From Actinomortierella ambigua (Eukaryota > Mortierellomycota > Mortierellomycetes > Mortierellales > Mortierellaceae): a stretch of 64,000 bases of DNA. The translations under genes and the position numbers were made by a program. Each line of letters opens with the position of its first letter. Position 1 is the stretch's first letter. The stretch lies in contig JAAAJB010000016.1 in NCBI GenBank assembly GCA_016098155.1, forward strand, positions 4,438 to 68,437, read 5' to 3'. This document shows, piece by piece, positions 48,501-60,100 of the stretch. The notes below the pieces were generated by a model, which saw nothing but the letters and a program-made list of their open reading frames with translations, was not told the DNA's origin and made no database searches.

Positions 48501-49365
48501 CAAGGCGACGGGCGATCTCCTCGAGTCGATCATTGGCGCCGTCTTTCAGGATGCCGGGTTCACCATGCCGGCGCCCATGCGTGTCTTCTCCAAGACACTC
48601 AAGGTCCTGCTGGACATGTTCCTCTCGCCCGACTCGCTCAAACAGCATCCGGTCAAGGCCTTCCTGGAGGGCATGCAACGCACCGGCTGTACCAAGGGCG
48701 TCATCCAAACTGTCGCCGTCCCCAACATGCTGTCCAAGAAGGCGCTCGCTAGCACGGGCTTGCCTTCGTCCATGGTGGCCCAGCCTGGAGTCGAGTACCC
48801 GCTGTTTGAGTATTTCTTTTCAGAAAAGGAGGAGGAAGAGGCTGTGGCTGGTACCAAGCATGGCCGCTCATCGGAGGACGACGACGGCGACGACGACGAC
48901 AACGACGGGGAGGAGAAGGATATGGGCGACGGAACCGGCAGCATGGAGGTCGATGGTTGTTCCTCCTCACGCGAGGACACGGCCAAGGCGAGGAAGAAGA
49001 AGCGTATGAAGCTGTCGATCAGCACGACTTGTCAGTCATCACCGTCGTCGTCGTTATCGTCGTCGGCTCTCACGACACCTACCATGGCTGCCGCTGCGAC
49101 GGGCTTGCCGTCCCCATTGTCGTTGGAGGCCTCATTTTCGTTTGGAGGAGGAGGAGACATGTCAGTGGTGGCTAAGCAATCGCCACAACCGCAACCACAA
49201 TCGGTCGTCGCCACTGCCGGCAGGCGCAGCCTAAAGACGATGCGCCAGGCCGAGCTGGTGCTCCATGGCCAGGTCTTGATCCGAGCCACGCACCATGATA
49301 TCCCCGAGGCGCGCAAGGCCGTGGCGCGACGTGGTATCGAGCTGTTGCTAGGGATCAGTGGTGGG

Positions 49366-49410
<45 letters not shown>

Positions 49411-49569
49411 CAAGCCGAGAGTAGTGGCAGCAGCAATAGCGGAAAGAAGATTGCGCCGGCACTGATGCCTTCTGTCCTCGACCTGCCTTTGCTGGACCAG
49501 TTCTGCAACTGTGCGACCCGCCAGAAACTCAAGGATAGACTTGGTCGAACCCAGGGCGGCAAGGCCTGA
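42596..49569 (+). CDS. Dicer-like ribonuclease III with degenerate helicase (5 exons)
   Basis: Exons 42596-42778, 42994-43233, 43358-43515, 43600-44358 and 44466-49569 give 2,147 residues. Order: helicase-like region (about 1-480), dimerisation/DUF283-like fold (about 550-650), platform/PAZ-type region (about 690-1000), RNase IIIa, RNase IIIb and a C-terminal dsRNA-binding-like segment. RNase IIIa has YQRLEMLGD (E1070, D1074) and MMADMIESTLGA (D1314, E1317). RNase IIIb has YQRLELLGDAVID (E1500, D1504) and GDLLESIIGA (D1797, E1800). Both cleavage centres are thus complete. The helicase keeps its fold signatures but lacks the Walker A lysine (AEQGPSMM, 35-42), has DNCH for DECH (148-151), and lacks motif VI arginines. 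A Lys/Asp/Glu-rich insert (about 1606-1759) splits RNase IIIb. Dicers cut dsRNA into small RNAs for silencing. It is the first gene after the gene-poor region. Confidence 0.93.
47940..48400 (+). repeat. Lysine-rich low-complexity insert in Dicer RNase IIIb
   Basis: Degenerate AAGAAGGAC/AAGGAGAAG triplet repeats encode runs of KKDKK and KEKKD, flanked by Glu and Asp runs. They lie between the two halves of the RNase IIIb catalytic site. Confidence 0.9.
49363..49409 (+). repeat. (AAC)n microsatellite encoding polyasparagine in Dicer C-terminus
   Basis: About 15 consecutive Asn codons after the last dsRNA-binding-like segment of the Dicer ORF. Confidence 0.9.
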
Positions 49570-50064
49570 GTGAGGGGTGATGTGCTTTCACTACTCAGTC
49601 CTCTTTCTTTCGGAAAAAAAAGAAAAAGAAAAACAAGATAGGAGAGCAACATAATTCAACAAACATTCCTCAGATAGGGCAACAACACCCACCTCTCTCT
49701 CTTTCTCCCCCCTATCTTCATGTATGTACTGTCAATCCTTTCCCCCCTCGTTCACCTCTCCCTATTTTCCCGCCCGTACCCTTTGAGAGTCGAAACAAAA
49801 CAAAAATATTGAACACATTGTCCTGATAGAATGCTTTCTTTTGATTTATTGGGAATCGAAGAAAAAACATAGGGAGGGGAGGGGTAGGAGAAACAAAAAG
49901 TTGTTGAGAATTTGTGTGCGTGTGTGTGCGTGTGTGTGCGTGTGTGTATTGTGTATTGTGTATATGACGGTAGGATNNNNNNNNNNAATTTGTGTGGGTG
50001 TGTGTTGGTGTGTGTGGGTGTGTGTGTGGTTGGTCCGGTCCCCTCACGCATTTTTTTTTTTTTT
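49570..50064. other. Convergent intergenic region with GT microsatellite and small gap
   Basis: About 0.5 kb between the Dicer stop and the stop of the minus-strand Ser/Thr-rich gene. It holds A-homopolymers, a GT/GTGC-type microsatellite (about 49913-50030) interrupted by 10 Ns, and a T16 run ending at the opposite stop codon. No gene seen. Confidence 0.5.
49977..49986. other. Assembly gap (10 Ns) within a GT-rich microsatellite
   Basis: Ten Ns inside a GT repeat tract. The true repeat length is unknown and no coding sequence is affected. Confidence 0.95.
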
Positions 50065-52596
50065 TTACTCCCATGGGTTATCAAAGACCTCCTGAGCCGA
50101 CACGTCCTTCTCCAACTTGTCCTTGGGCATCTGCATAATCTCGAGCACTTTGGTCGTGCTCTGGCTCAACAACGACCCGCCGCCTAAAAATTCGGGGTCC
50201 TGGGACGCTGCCTCGACCGCCGCTGCAATGTTCCATCGGGTTGTCTGGGAAGAAGAAGACGACGTTGCTACTGCTGCTGCTGATGATGATGCTAATAATG
50301 ATGATGATGTGGCTGTAGTGGTCGACAAGATGGACCCACCGAAAATGGCCTCATCCGCCCTAAACCCATCCATTTCGTCGGCTGCTATTGTCACTGACGA
50401 AGAAGATCCATGTTTCCTCAAAGACGATGTACCTCCACCATGTTGCTGGTGTTGACTAGAAGATGGGTGTCGTGGGTGATGATGCTGCTGCTGCTGCTGC
50501 TGATGCTGATGATGCGCCCTGACATTCGCCGGCCCAAAGATCCCTTCCTCCTCCGGCAACGACGCAAAGATCTTGCGTTCCTGCTTCGCCTTGACCGTCG
50601 GCATCGTAAATGCCGCCATCGGCCGCTCCGTAAAGAAGCTCACTTCCGTCTCCGGGTCGCCATAGTCGACCCGCACCGCCGTCTGCGCCGTCCGCAAGCG
50701 CATCTGCTCCAGATCCGCTGCCAGCGCTGTGTCCCATGGGTTGTTGTTGTTGTCGTCGTCGCCGTCACCGCCACCGCCGCCATCGTTGTTGGTATGGCCC
50801 TGTAGCAGCGAGAGCGTGTTTCGACGATGCGGTGCATGGATGGATAGCGGTGATGGTGGTGATAATGCGGAGGAAGAAGTTGATGTTGCTGTTGTTGTTG
50901 TGGTGGTGGTAGATAGGAGTGGTAATGTCCTCGCCCGGCTCAGTGTCGCTGAGGAGGAGGAGGGAGTTGGGGCCGAGAGATTGGTCTCAAACAAGGAATC
51001 GGAAAACGCTGGGTCTGCTGGCACAAACAGGTTGTCGTTCGCAAAGGCATTGTCGAGCGCCTGCATAGGTGGGAACGTGACTGTGCTGCTGGTGCTGCTG
51101 CTTGGAGAGGATGGGAGGACCTCCTCCTCCTCGTCCCCTCCAAGGATAGTGCTGTTACGCGTCGTCTTCGTCGTCGTTGCGTTAGTCTCCAAGGTCTCGA
51201 CATTGTTGTTTCCCGCCGCCGATCCCGTGACCGAAGCGTTTTGTGAGACCACAAAGGGTGAGTTGGATCGTGTCCGTGACAATGCTTCAAAGGTTTGGAT
51301 GGAGGGTGAGGGCGAGGCAGCCGAGTACGGGAGCACGGGTGTCGATGTCCGAGAGATGGATGTGGTCGACGGTGTCGATGACGATGACGAAGACAGCAAT
51401 GGATTGGCTGGTACTTCGGTGGGGGTCACCCTTTTCTTGGTGGTGGCTGTCGCGGAGGATGCTGGTGTTGGCTCCCTGGATGATAATTGTCTGGATGAAG
51501 GTTTGTTGGTGATTTGCTTCAAAAGAGGCGGGCTCGACGATGTGGTGGGTGGTGGCAATCCCAGAGGCGAATCCACTGCGAGCGGCGACGAAGACTCGTT
51601 GGTAGTGGTGGTAGTGGTATCATTCTTAGCACTCGTCGAGCGATTCAGCGTAGGTGTTGGAAGATCTGCATCCGTCACTGAAGCTTGCGAGCCCTTGGTC
51701 GTACTCTTGCCACTCTGCTGGCTGGAGTGGCTTGCAGATGATGAAGGGCGAGAGATGGGTTCGGTCGAAGATGATCGACTGCCCGTAAAGGGAACTCCCA
51801 GTGGTGACGCCTCTGGTTCCAAAGGTGAGGTGATCCGTGCTACGGCGGACGCACCGCCTCCTGCTCCCGCTCCCGCTCCTGCTCCTGCTCCTGCAGCCGA
51901 GAACGACGAGACAGAGGAGACGGAGGGGGTTTTGCTGACGGGGATGGTCGAGGAAGACATGGTCGTCTTGGCGAGTGGAGGCGTCGATGTTCGACGCGAT
52001 CCTCCGCTGGTGCTGCCGCTGTCGCCAAAGAGAAAGTCGCGCTTAGAGGATGAGGACGACGACGAATCGGATAGCAGTGGCGAGTCAAAGATGGAACTGG
52101 ACCCGCCAGAGCCACTGTTTTGATGGGTCAAGGACGACAGCAGGGAGTTGTTCTGCAGTCTGGACGAGCTGCGTGATCCCGATGTGGATCCTGGAGGCGA
52201 CCTCTTTGCACTTGCTGGGGTTGTGGATCCTGTTCCTGCTCCTGCGGCAGGGGTCGATGAGGTGGATATCCGTGACGCGGACATGCTGGTGGTGGATGTC
52301 GTAGTTGTCGGCGGTGCCAGGATCGACGACAGCGGGTCCTTGAACAGGTCTTTGTCTTTGGACGAGCCATCTACAGAGGTTGTGAGGAGACGTGTGAACA
52401 CACAAGTATAAGAACGTGCCCAGAGAACGAATAAAGGGTTAGTGTTTTTCTTGTGTCTTGACTCTCTTTTTCCATGGAGACTTTTTGTTCATGGTTGTGA
52501 CCATGATATTCACCATGAGAAATGAAGGAGGGGGGTGGTGGTAAAAGAGTTACCATCTCCAAAGAGGTGGCCAAACTTGGACTTGCGTGTGCTCAT
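50065..52596 (-). CDS. Unrecognised Ser/Thr-rich disordered protein (2 exons)
   Basis: Exon 1 (52596-52554) gives MSTRKSKFGHLFGD and ends at a GTAACT donor. Exon 2 (52370-50065) continues in frame, for 782 residues. Most of the chain is disordered Ser/Thr/Pro-rich sequence with His/Gln runs. The conserved-looking parts are at the ends. The N-terminus HLFGDDGSSKDKDLFKDPL has a Leu-Phe...Leu-Phe pattern with acidic spacing. The C-terminal third contains FFTERPMAAFTMPTVKAKQE, RKIFASLPEEEGIFGPANVR and RWNIAAAVEAASQDPEF, and ends VSAQEVFDNPWE. The acidic LF pattern recalls the LFa motifs of WASH-complex FAM21 and other endosomal adaptors, but this is weak and the rest does not match anything recalled. 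Regular internal ORF, intron phase and codon use make it a real gene. Confidence 0.7.
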
Positions 52597-53084
52597 TTTC
52601 CAGCTGAGCGAGGGCTAGTGAGTGAGAGGGTGTGTGAATTGGTGTCGTTGTTGGGGTTGATGTTCCTGGAGAGATGTGAATACAAAAATACAGTTTCCTG
52701 CTGCACTCTTTTACTGCAATTTGGGAGGGGGGAAACGTCACCCATGAAAAAAAAAGAAAGAAGCTGTGGCCTGTGCTGGGAACACAACGTTGCAAATAAA
52801 CACGAAATAAGAAAGGTAGGTCTAGTAAGGCAGGCGAAGGTGGTTGCCGTGGATGGGGCATCTACCATCGATGAAGAAAGGGCTTTCCGAAGTAAAAGGA
52901 GACAGCGCAGCCGAGCAACAATCCTGAATGGACTGTGCTGCGCGAGTAAAATGCCAAACGCAAGTAAGATACTAAAGAAAGAGGGAGCATGTCATAAGAG
53001 GGGGGCTGAGGGAGCCTTTCTGAAAGACGGGTTTCCATATTAGCTTCGCCGACATACACCGACGCGTTGCGGTTTCGGGGAAGA

Positions 53085-53125
<41 letters not shown>

Positions 53126-53673
53126 ATGTTCCAAGAAAATAGCAAGGGCATTGCGCAGGATTGCAAGTTTGTGCGTCGCAAGAGGCCGTTGGAGACGTGA
53201 GGCGGAGGTTGATCAAATCAGATCACCATCTGAGAGAATCAGTGATGCGCCACCCCCTTTTACCGACAGTGATGCTTAAGTGGCAAAGGGGAGAAGTGTG
53301 TGCATGATAAAGACAAGTGAGCAACAGAGAGAGGGAGAGAGAGATAAAAGAAACAGGGCCGCAAGATAGTGGCAGGTGAGGATAGACGCGTGTGCACCCT
53401 CTTTCTTCACCATGGAGGGCGATCGGGTGCCGTGTTCACTTCCCAAAGAAGAAAATATTTTTGTTGAGGTGATCGATGACCGCGAGCCGAGGAGGAGAGG
53501 GGGTGTCAGTCAGAAGTACTCTGTCAGTTTACAACTCCTCCTACTGCTACTGCTGTTCTGCAACCCCACTCGTACAAATACTCCCCCGCCCCGCCCTTCA
53601 TTCAAATCTCTTCTCCATCATTCGAGCTCTCCATCTCATTCACCGCCAACAACAGGAACAAACTTATTACACC
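52597..53673. promoter_or_regulatory. Divergent intergenic region, Ser/Thr-rich gene and MAPEG gene
   Basis: About 1.1 kb between divergent starts. It contains an 18-copy GA run (53087-53122). A C/T-rich leader (53520-53670) runs directly into the MAPEG ATG. A 173-codon plus-strand ORF (52522-53043) overlaps the minus-strand first exon and has no recognisable motif, so it is not called. Confidence 0.45.
53087..53122. repeat. (GA)18 microsatellite
   Basis: Perfect dinucleotide repeat in the divergent promoter region. Confidence 0.9.
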
Positions 53674-54314
53674 ATGGACGCCATCGCTGCTGCTTATCCC
53701 AACCTGCCAATTTTCTCGATCCCGGTTGCTGCTGGCATTGCTTATGCACCCCACTTCTTCCGCGCCTTCATCGTCTTGAAGGCTGTGGGCCGCTGGAACA
53801 ACGTCAACCCCCGAGGCCAGGTCGACAGGTTGCAGCAAAAGATGCCCAAGGAAGCCTGGCTCATGGCGAAGCGTGCAGAGAGTGCCCACAGCAATGGCCT
53901 CGAGACTCTTGCGCTCTACATTGGCGCCGTTGTAAGTCTATCTTTCGTACATGTTGAAGGTGTTCCGTTGGATCTGGAAAGGAGGATGTGTCGCCAGTTT
54001 TACTAATTCTACCAGTGCCAGTAACAGTACCACTACCACTACTACTACGCCTACTACTACTACGCCATCGCAGAGACAGTTGCTAACCTCCTGTTCCTGT
54101 TCTAAACCTCTAGCTTGCTGCTCTCCACACAGGCGTGGACAAGTCGATTGTGAATCACTACGCTGGCTTATTCATCGGAGCCCGCGTTCTCTTCAACGTC
54201 CTGTATATTCTCAACACCAACGATCTGCTTGCCTTGGGTCGCACAGGTGCATGGAGCGTCAGCATCTACAGCTGTGTCCGCCTCTTGTTGGCTGCTGCTG
54301 CCACCAAGTACTAG
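53674..54314 (+). CDS. MAPEG-family membrane protein (2 exons)
   Basis: Exons 53674-53931 and 54114-54314 join in phase 0 for 152 residues. The intron has a branch site GCTAACC about 30 bp before its acceptor. The product is small and strongly hydrophobic with about four membrane segments: IPVAAGIAYAPHFFRAFIVL, the region after ETLALYIGAV, AGLFIGARVLFNVLYILNT, and a C-terminal span SVSIYSCVRLLLAAAATKY. The motif MAKRAESAHSNGLETLALYI matches the MAPEG signature (R-x3-A-H-x-N-x-x-E), with Arg and Asn/Glu residues used for glutathione binding in active members. The family includes microsomal glutathione transferases and eicosanoid enzymes. The fungal members of this short type are largely uncharacterised, so glutathione-dependent activity is inference. 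A putative poly(A) hexamer AATAAA lies at 54339. Confidence 0.88.
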
Positions 54315-54338
54315 AGATAGAACAAACATATGAATAAC

Positions 54339-54344
54339 AATAAA
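54339..54344 (+). terminator. AATAAA polyadenylation-like signal after the MAPEG gene
   Basis: The hexamer lies 25 bp past the stop codon in A/T-rich sequence. Confidence 0.4.
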
Positions 54345-54515
54345 AATGTTTAAAAAACCTCGAAATCTGATTTTAGCTACTATCGTATGTAAACGGTCAC
54401 ATTTTTTTGTCTGTACTCTTCTTCATCTTGTCTCTACTTTGACTTTACTTCATTTCTCCATTCCCCCCCTTCCCTCCCTTCTCAACTTGCTGTACATCAT
54501 ATATTCCTATACAAC

Positions 54516-56175
54516 ATGAAGCTCTTTAGCGGTCTCGGTCGGGCGAAGCCCACTCCAAAGGACTCTATTGTCCAGTTGCGCGAGACCCTTCAAATGCTAG
54601 AGAAGCGAGAGTCGTTCTTGCAGGCCAAAGTCGACAATGAGCTCAAAATCGCAAAGGCGAATGCACAAAAGAACCGACGAGGTATGCAAAAGCTTTGTTC
54701 TTTCTTTTCTGCTGAAAAAAAAAAAAGAAACGGAAGGAAGAAAGGAAGGATAACCATGGCATACACGCTCTATCCGCTATCCTCTCAGAGGTAGTGTCAC
54801 TGACGGCATCCTTTTTCTTTTTCTACTCTCAAACTCTGATATGAAAACCCATGACCCAATGGATGACGCTGCTCTTCTCCTCCGCTCCGTTACCCCCACC
54901 CCCCTCCTCTCTCTCTTTACCTCTCGCTTTTCTTTCTTGCCTTTGTCTTTTGCCTCTCATGCTGATGACGGACTGGACATGAACAGCGGCCATGATGGCT
55001 CTCAAGCGCAAAAAGCAATTTGAGACGCAAATGGAAAAGATTTCCGGTTCGAGGCTGACAATAGAGACACAGGTCATGGCGATTGAGAGTGCCAATGTCA
55101 ACCTGGAGACAATGAAGGCTATGCGTGCAGGAGCTGATGCCATGAAGGGTATTCATCGCGACATGTAAGTTGGTGGACAGCACACACGGAGAGGGAAAAA
55201 AGGAACGGGTCCTGTTGCCATGGGTCTGCCACGTTTGATAGGTGAGGGCGGGAGGGTTTTCTCTTTTTCTTTGCCAAGAAACTGTCATCTCCCCCTTTCC
55301 GCCTATCCAACCAACAGCTGTTGTTCCCAAAAGAAAAAAAAAGAAGAAGAGAAAACTATCGGCTTGTACTCCTTCCTGTCGATTGGATCTGGGGAGCAGA
55401 GTGAGAGAGAGAGAACGACCTGTCTCTTGTCAGAAAGGGAAGAGGTGGCTATGCTGGTGGAGCTTGAGAGGCGAGGGCGGGAGAGACAGAGGGCAGATCA
55501 TCTGATGCAGTTTCTCCAGGAACAAGTATACATGATACAGTTTTTAACTCTTTTTTTCCGCGTTGGAACCCGATATTACTTTTGGCACTGTATAGGGATA
55601 TCAACAAGGTCGACAACATTATGGAGGAGATCCGAGAACAATGGGAGCTTGCCGACGAAATTTCCAATGCAATCTCGGAACCTGTGGGCTTTGGCATTGA
55701 GATGGACGAGGTAAGGATCAGGATGGTGGAGAAGAACAGTGACGATGGATAGATATGGCTATGGCTATGGCTATATCTTCTGTTTGATAAGGGTGTGATT
55801 GTCGAACTTATTGATACTCATGATTCATACACGTTCTTCTTTGTTTGTGCGTGTTACAGGATGAGCTGGCGAAGGAGCTGGAGGATCTGGAGCAGGAGGA
55901 GCTGGACAAGCAGCTTATGGAGACACAGGCACAGCCTCGGATTGGCCTTCCTTCTGTACCCACCCATGTTCCAGGTAAGGGAGGAGGGAGGACACGTAGT
56001 ATATCGGATATATTGTTGTCTGATCGACATGGGTTTTTTCATCTGCTTTGCACGTATGCTCACCATTGAGTTTTTGTTCTTTTCTCTCTCTCTCTCTATA
56101 TCGGCGGTGGTCACAGAGCTCGAGGACGAGGACGAAGCAGAGCTCAAAGAACTTCAGGCCTCGATGGCCATGTAA
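54516..56175 (+). CDS. SNF7: ESCRT-III subunit Snf7 / Vps32 / CHMP4 (5 exons)
   Basis: Exons 54516-54681, 54987-55164, 55596-55710, 55860-55974 and 56117-56175 join in frame for 210 residues. The chain starts MKLFSGLGRAKPTPKDSIVQ and then LRETLQMLEKRESFLQAKVD, the basic first helix of ESCRT-III. The helix-2 core follows: MMALKRKKQFETQMEKISGS and RLTIETQVMAIESANVNLET. After it come the acidic autoinhibitory half (DNIMEEIREQWELADEISNA) and a final acidic helix ELEDEDEAELKELQASMAM resembling a MIM motif. These features match CHMP4/Snf7 rather than Vps20, Vps24 or Vps2. Snf7 forms the membrane-remodelling filament for multivesicular body sorting, and the same family acts in cytokinesis and nuclear-envelope sealing. 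Exons are short and simple ORF calling sees only fragments. Confidence 0.95.
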
Positions 56176-56556
56176 AGAAGCGAGATATCCCCCCCACACC
56201 CACCGCCGGCATTTTGCGTGGTCGTTCTTCACTTTGTACCACTCTCTGGGGGAAGGGGGCGATGTGCCATGCAGCAGCTCTGGGAGGAAGACCTCCAGCG
56301 CACCGAAGGCACATTCACTCTACAAAGCCTTTGTCTCCAAGTAGCGGTACCTGCCTAGTAAAACACGTTTTGTTTCCACACATGCATACGTACTCTTGAT
56401 TAGATCTAGAGAGGGAAGTAGCGTAAATTTTTTTGCCTCACTTAAAACTTTGCCATAAGCCACCACACCGCTGTCCAGCAGGGGAAGGGGGGGGGGCAAG
56501 GTACATGATTGGATTTGCGCATGCGAGATTTGGATTGTTTCTTCACCTCACCCATC
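56176..56556. other. Intergenic between SNF7 and eIF3a
   Basis: About 380 bp from the SNF7 stop to the eIF3a ATG, both on the plus strand. No gene is seen. It must hold the SNF7 3' end and the eIF3a promoter. A G-homopolymer lies at about 56485-56494. Confidence 0.5.
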
Positions 56557-57099
56557 ATGCCTCCATTCTCCATCTCACGCCCCGAGAGCGTGCTCCGAAG
56601 AGCTGATGGTAATAGCTTGCTATCCTCGTCCTTCTTTCCTCTCTCCCAAGGGTCGTCTCTCTATGCTTGTGTCTCTCCTTTCGACATTGTTTTGGAGCCC
56701 ACAGTTGTAGATCTGTCTGGCCACAGACAGAGACAGAGAGGGGCCTGCCAGGGGGAGAGAGACAAACACCGCCCTAGCCAGATAGACACACCGACACAAC
56801 ACATACACGCACACACACATCCCCGCCATCCACCCATCGATAGACCCCCGCAGCACTCCTTCACAACCATCCATCGGTGCCCTGCACCACCCATAGCACC
56901 TTGCCCAGCATCCCCTCGACCCTCATATCCATCCGTCCTTGCTCTATCCACCCATCCCTCACCTCCCAGCCCAACATATCAGACCACTTTTCACGTCTTT
57001 TTTGTTTCTGTGGTGCAGAGTGCTTCGTGCATTGCAGCTCAATACCCAGATGCCATGTGCCCCTCCACACACTGCACTCATTTTGTCCATATATACGCA

Positions 57100-57130
<31 letters not shown>

Positions 57131-60100
57131 CGGCACACTCTCGCTCTCCCACTCTCTCCCACTCTCTCCCACTCTCTCCCACTCTCTCCCCCACTCGCAC
57201 TCTCTCTCGCACTCTACCTCTATCTCTCTCTCACCCTGAAAGGGGTGCCTGAAAAAGACGTGTACCTGAGTGTCGCTTTCACTTCACTACCTATCACCAA
57301 TTACGCCCCAGTGCCCCTGACCCCTCTTCTTCTTCTTCTTCCTCTTCTTTCGTTTCTATCACGATCGCATTTATCTAGAGCTGATTGCCGTTGGCCAGCA
57401 TGCTGCTGCCCTTCAGGCCCTGCACGACGTGATCGTGTCCAAGCGCTCGCGCAGCGTCGCTCTGACCTCGCTCGAGCCCATCATGCTCAAGTTTGTCGAG
57501 CTCTGCGTCGATCTCCGCAAGGGCAAGATCGCCAAGGAGGGTCTCCACCAGTACAAGAACATTTCCCAGAACACCAGCATTGCCACTATTGAGGTACTTT
57601 TTTTCTTGTCTCTATCATCATATCGACGAATTCTTTGTTCTTTGACACTTTTGTGATCAACTCCTAACCCATGTCATTTGGGCTTCTTCTTTTTGTTTGT
57701 TTGTTTCTCCAGCTTGTTATCAAAAAGTTCATCCAGCTTGCCGAGGGAAAGGTCCAGGAGGCCCAGGCCAAGGCCGACCAGATTACGCTCGATGGTTTGG
57801 ATGATTTGGAGGCCACCGAGACTCCCGAGTCGATTCTCCTGAGCACCGTCTCGGGTGAGCAGACCAAGGACCGTACCGACCGTGCTGTCGTCACGCCCTG
57901 GCTCAAGTTCCTGTGGGAGGCCTACCGCACCGTCCTCGACATCCTGCGCAACAACGCTCGTCTCGAGGCCCTGTACCAGATCACCGCCCACCAGGCCTTC
58001 CAGTTCTGCCTCAAGTACAGCCGCAAGACCGAGTTCCGCCGTCTCTGCGACCTGCTCCGCAACCACCTGCAGAACGTTGTCAAGTACGCCAACCAGCCCC
58101 ACTCGATCAACCTCAACGAGCCCGAGACCCTGCAGCGTCACCTCGACACCCGCTTCCAGCAGCTCAATGCCGCCGCCGAGCTCGAGCTCTGGCAGGAGGC
58201 CTTCCGCTCCGTCGAGGACATCCACAACCTGATGACCATGTCCAAGAAGATGCCCAAGCCCTTCATGATGGCCAACTACTACGAGAAGCTCACAAAGATC
58301 TTCATGGTCAGCGACAACTACCTCTTCCACGCTGCTGCCTGGAACAAGTACTACATGCTCGTCAAGACCCAGAACAAGGCCGTCACCGATGAGGAGCAGA
58401 CCCGCATGGCCTCGCTGGCCCTCCTGTCCGCTCTGGCGATCCCCGTCATCTCGTCCAAGGACAGCGCCTACGATGTCGACGAGTCCAAGAACAAGTCGCA
58501 CCGTCTGGCCGCCCTGCTGGGTCTCTCGCGTGCCCCTACCCGTGCTGGTCTGCTCAAGGAGGCTCTGTCCAAGAACATTCTCAAGCACGTCCGCCCCGAG
58601 CTCCGCGATCTGTACAACATCCTCGAGGTCCAGTTCCACCCTCTGTCGATCTGCAAGAAGATTGAGCCGATCATGGCCCGCCTGGCCGAGGACCCCGAGC
58701 AGGTCAAGTATGTCAAGCCTCTGCACCAGGTGATCCTGACCCGCCTGTTCCAGCAGCTGTCGCAGGTGTACACGACCCTGCAGCTGGACTTTGTCGTCAA
58801 GCTGGCGTCGTTCCCAGCGCCCTTCAACTATGACTCTGCGACGATCGAAAAGTTTATCATGAAGGGATGCAAGAAGGGCGAGCTGTCGATCCGCATCGAC
58901 CATGCGACGCAGTCGCTGACGTTCGAGACCGATCTGTTTGCGGCCGCCAACAAGATGGTGACCGATGGCCCCGTCCTGCAGTCGCTGCCCTCGGATCTGA
59001 TGCGCACGCAGCTGACCCGTCTGGCCACATGCCTGAACACGACCGTCCAGCAGATCTCGCCCGAGATTGTCGAGGCCAAGAAGGCCGCCAAGAAGGCCGC
59101 GTTCCTCAAGGCGCTGTCGGCGATGGAGGAGGAGCACAAGCACGCGTTGGAGCGCAAGGCGATCATCGAGCGCAAGAAGGAGCTGATCGAGACCATGTTG
59201 GCCCGCAAGGAGAAGGAGGAGGCCCGCGAAAAGGCCCTGCGCATGCAGGCCGAGCAGGAGGCCCTCAAGGTGCGTCTGGCCGAGGAGCGTCGCAAGCGCG
59301 AGGAGGAGCGCATCCGCAACGAGCAGGAGCAGATCCGCAAGAACGAACAGCTCAAGCTGGCCGAGTCGCTCAAGAACAAGGCCGGTGTGGAGCTCAACGA
59401 CGAGGATCTGGAGAACCTGGACAAGGACAAGTTGGTCGCCATCCAGATCAAGCAGCTCGAGAAGGAAAAGGCCGAGATGACCTCGCGTACGCGCGCCATC
59501 GGCAAGCGTCTGGATCACTTGGAGCGTGCCATGCGTCTGGAGGAGCGCCCGCTGTTGGCCAAGGACTACGAGCGCCAGCAAAAGGCCGACCGCGTCTACC
59601 ACGAAGCCGCCGTCAAGGCCCAGCTCGAGGCGGCCAAGGCCAAGCACACGCACGACCTGGCGCTGAAGCATCGCCTGAACCGCATCTTGGAGGACTACCA
59701 GCGCGTCCGTCAGGATATGGAAGAGAAGCGCCACGAAGAGTTTGAGCATAAGCGTACCTCGGCCCGCAAGAAGATTGAGGAGGAGAAGGCGCGTCGTGTG
59801 CAGCTGTACCACGAGAAGAAGGCCGAGATGGAGGCCCGTCGTATCCAGGAGGAGGAGGAGCGTGCCGAGCGTGAGGCGGAGGCGGCCCGTCGTGCGGCCG
59901 AGGAGGAGAAGCGTCGTGCGGTCGAGGAGGAGAGACGTCGTGAGGAGCGCGAGGCCTACGAGGCCGAGCGTCGTCATCTGGATGAGATTGAGGCCAAGAA
60001 GCGGGCCAAGGAGGCCGAGATCGAGGCCCGTCTGTCGGGAGGCCGTGCTGGTGGTGTTGCACCGATTGCCCCTGTGGCGGCTGCGGCTGCACCTTCGGGT

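Noticed and set aside
47975..49009. 344-codon Arg/Thr-rich plus-strand ORF inside Dicer
   Set aside because: Alternative frame of the lysine-rich repeat of Dicer; composition is a direct product of AAG/GAC repeats.
50729..52123. 464-codon plus-strand ORF opposite the Ser/Thr-rich gene
   Set aside because: Antisense of Ser/Thr/Pro codons gives Val/Asp/Glu/Gly-rich sequence. The minus strand has the spliced first exon and in-frame join.
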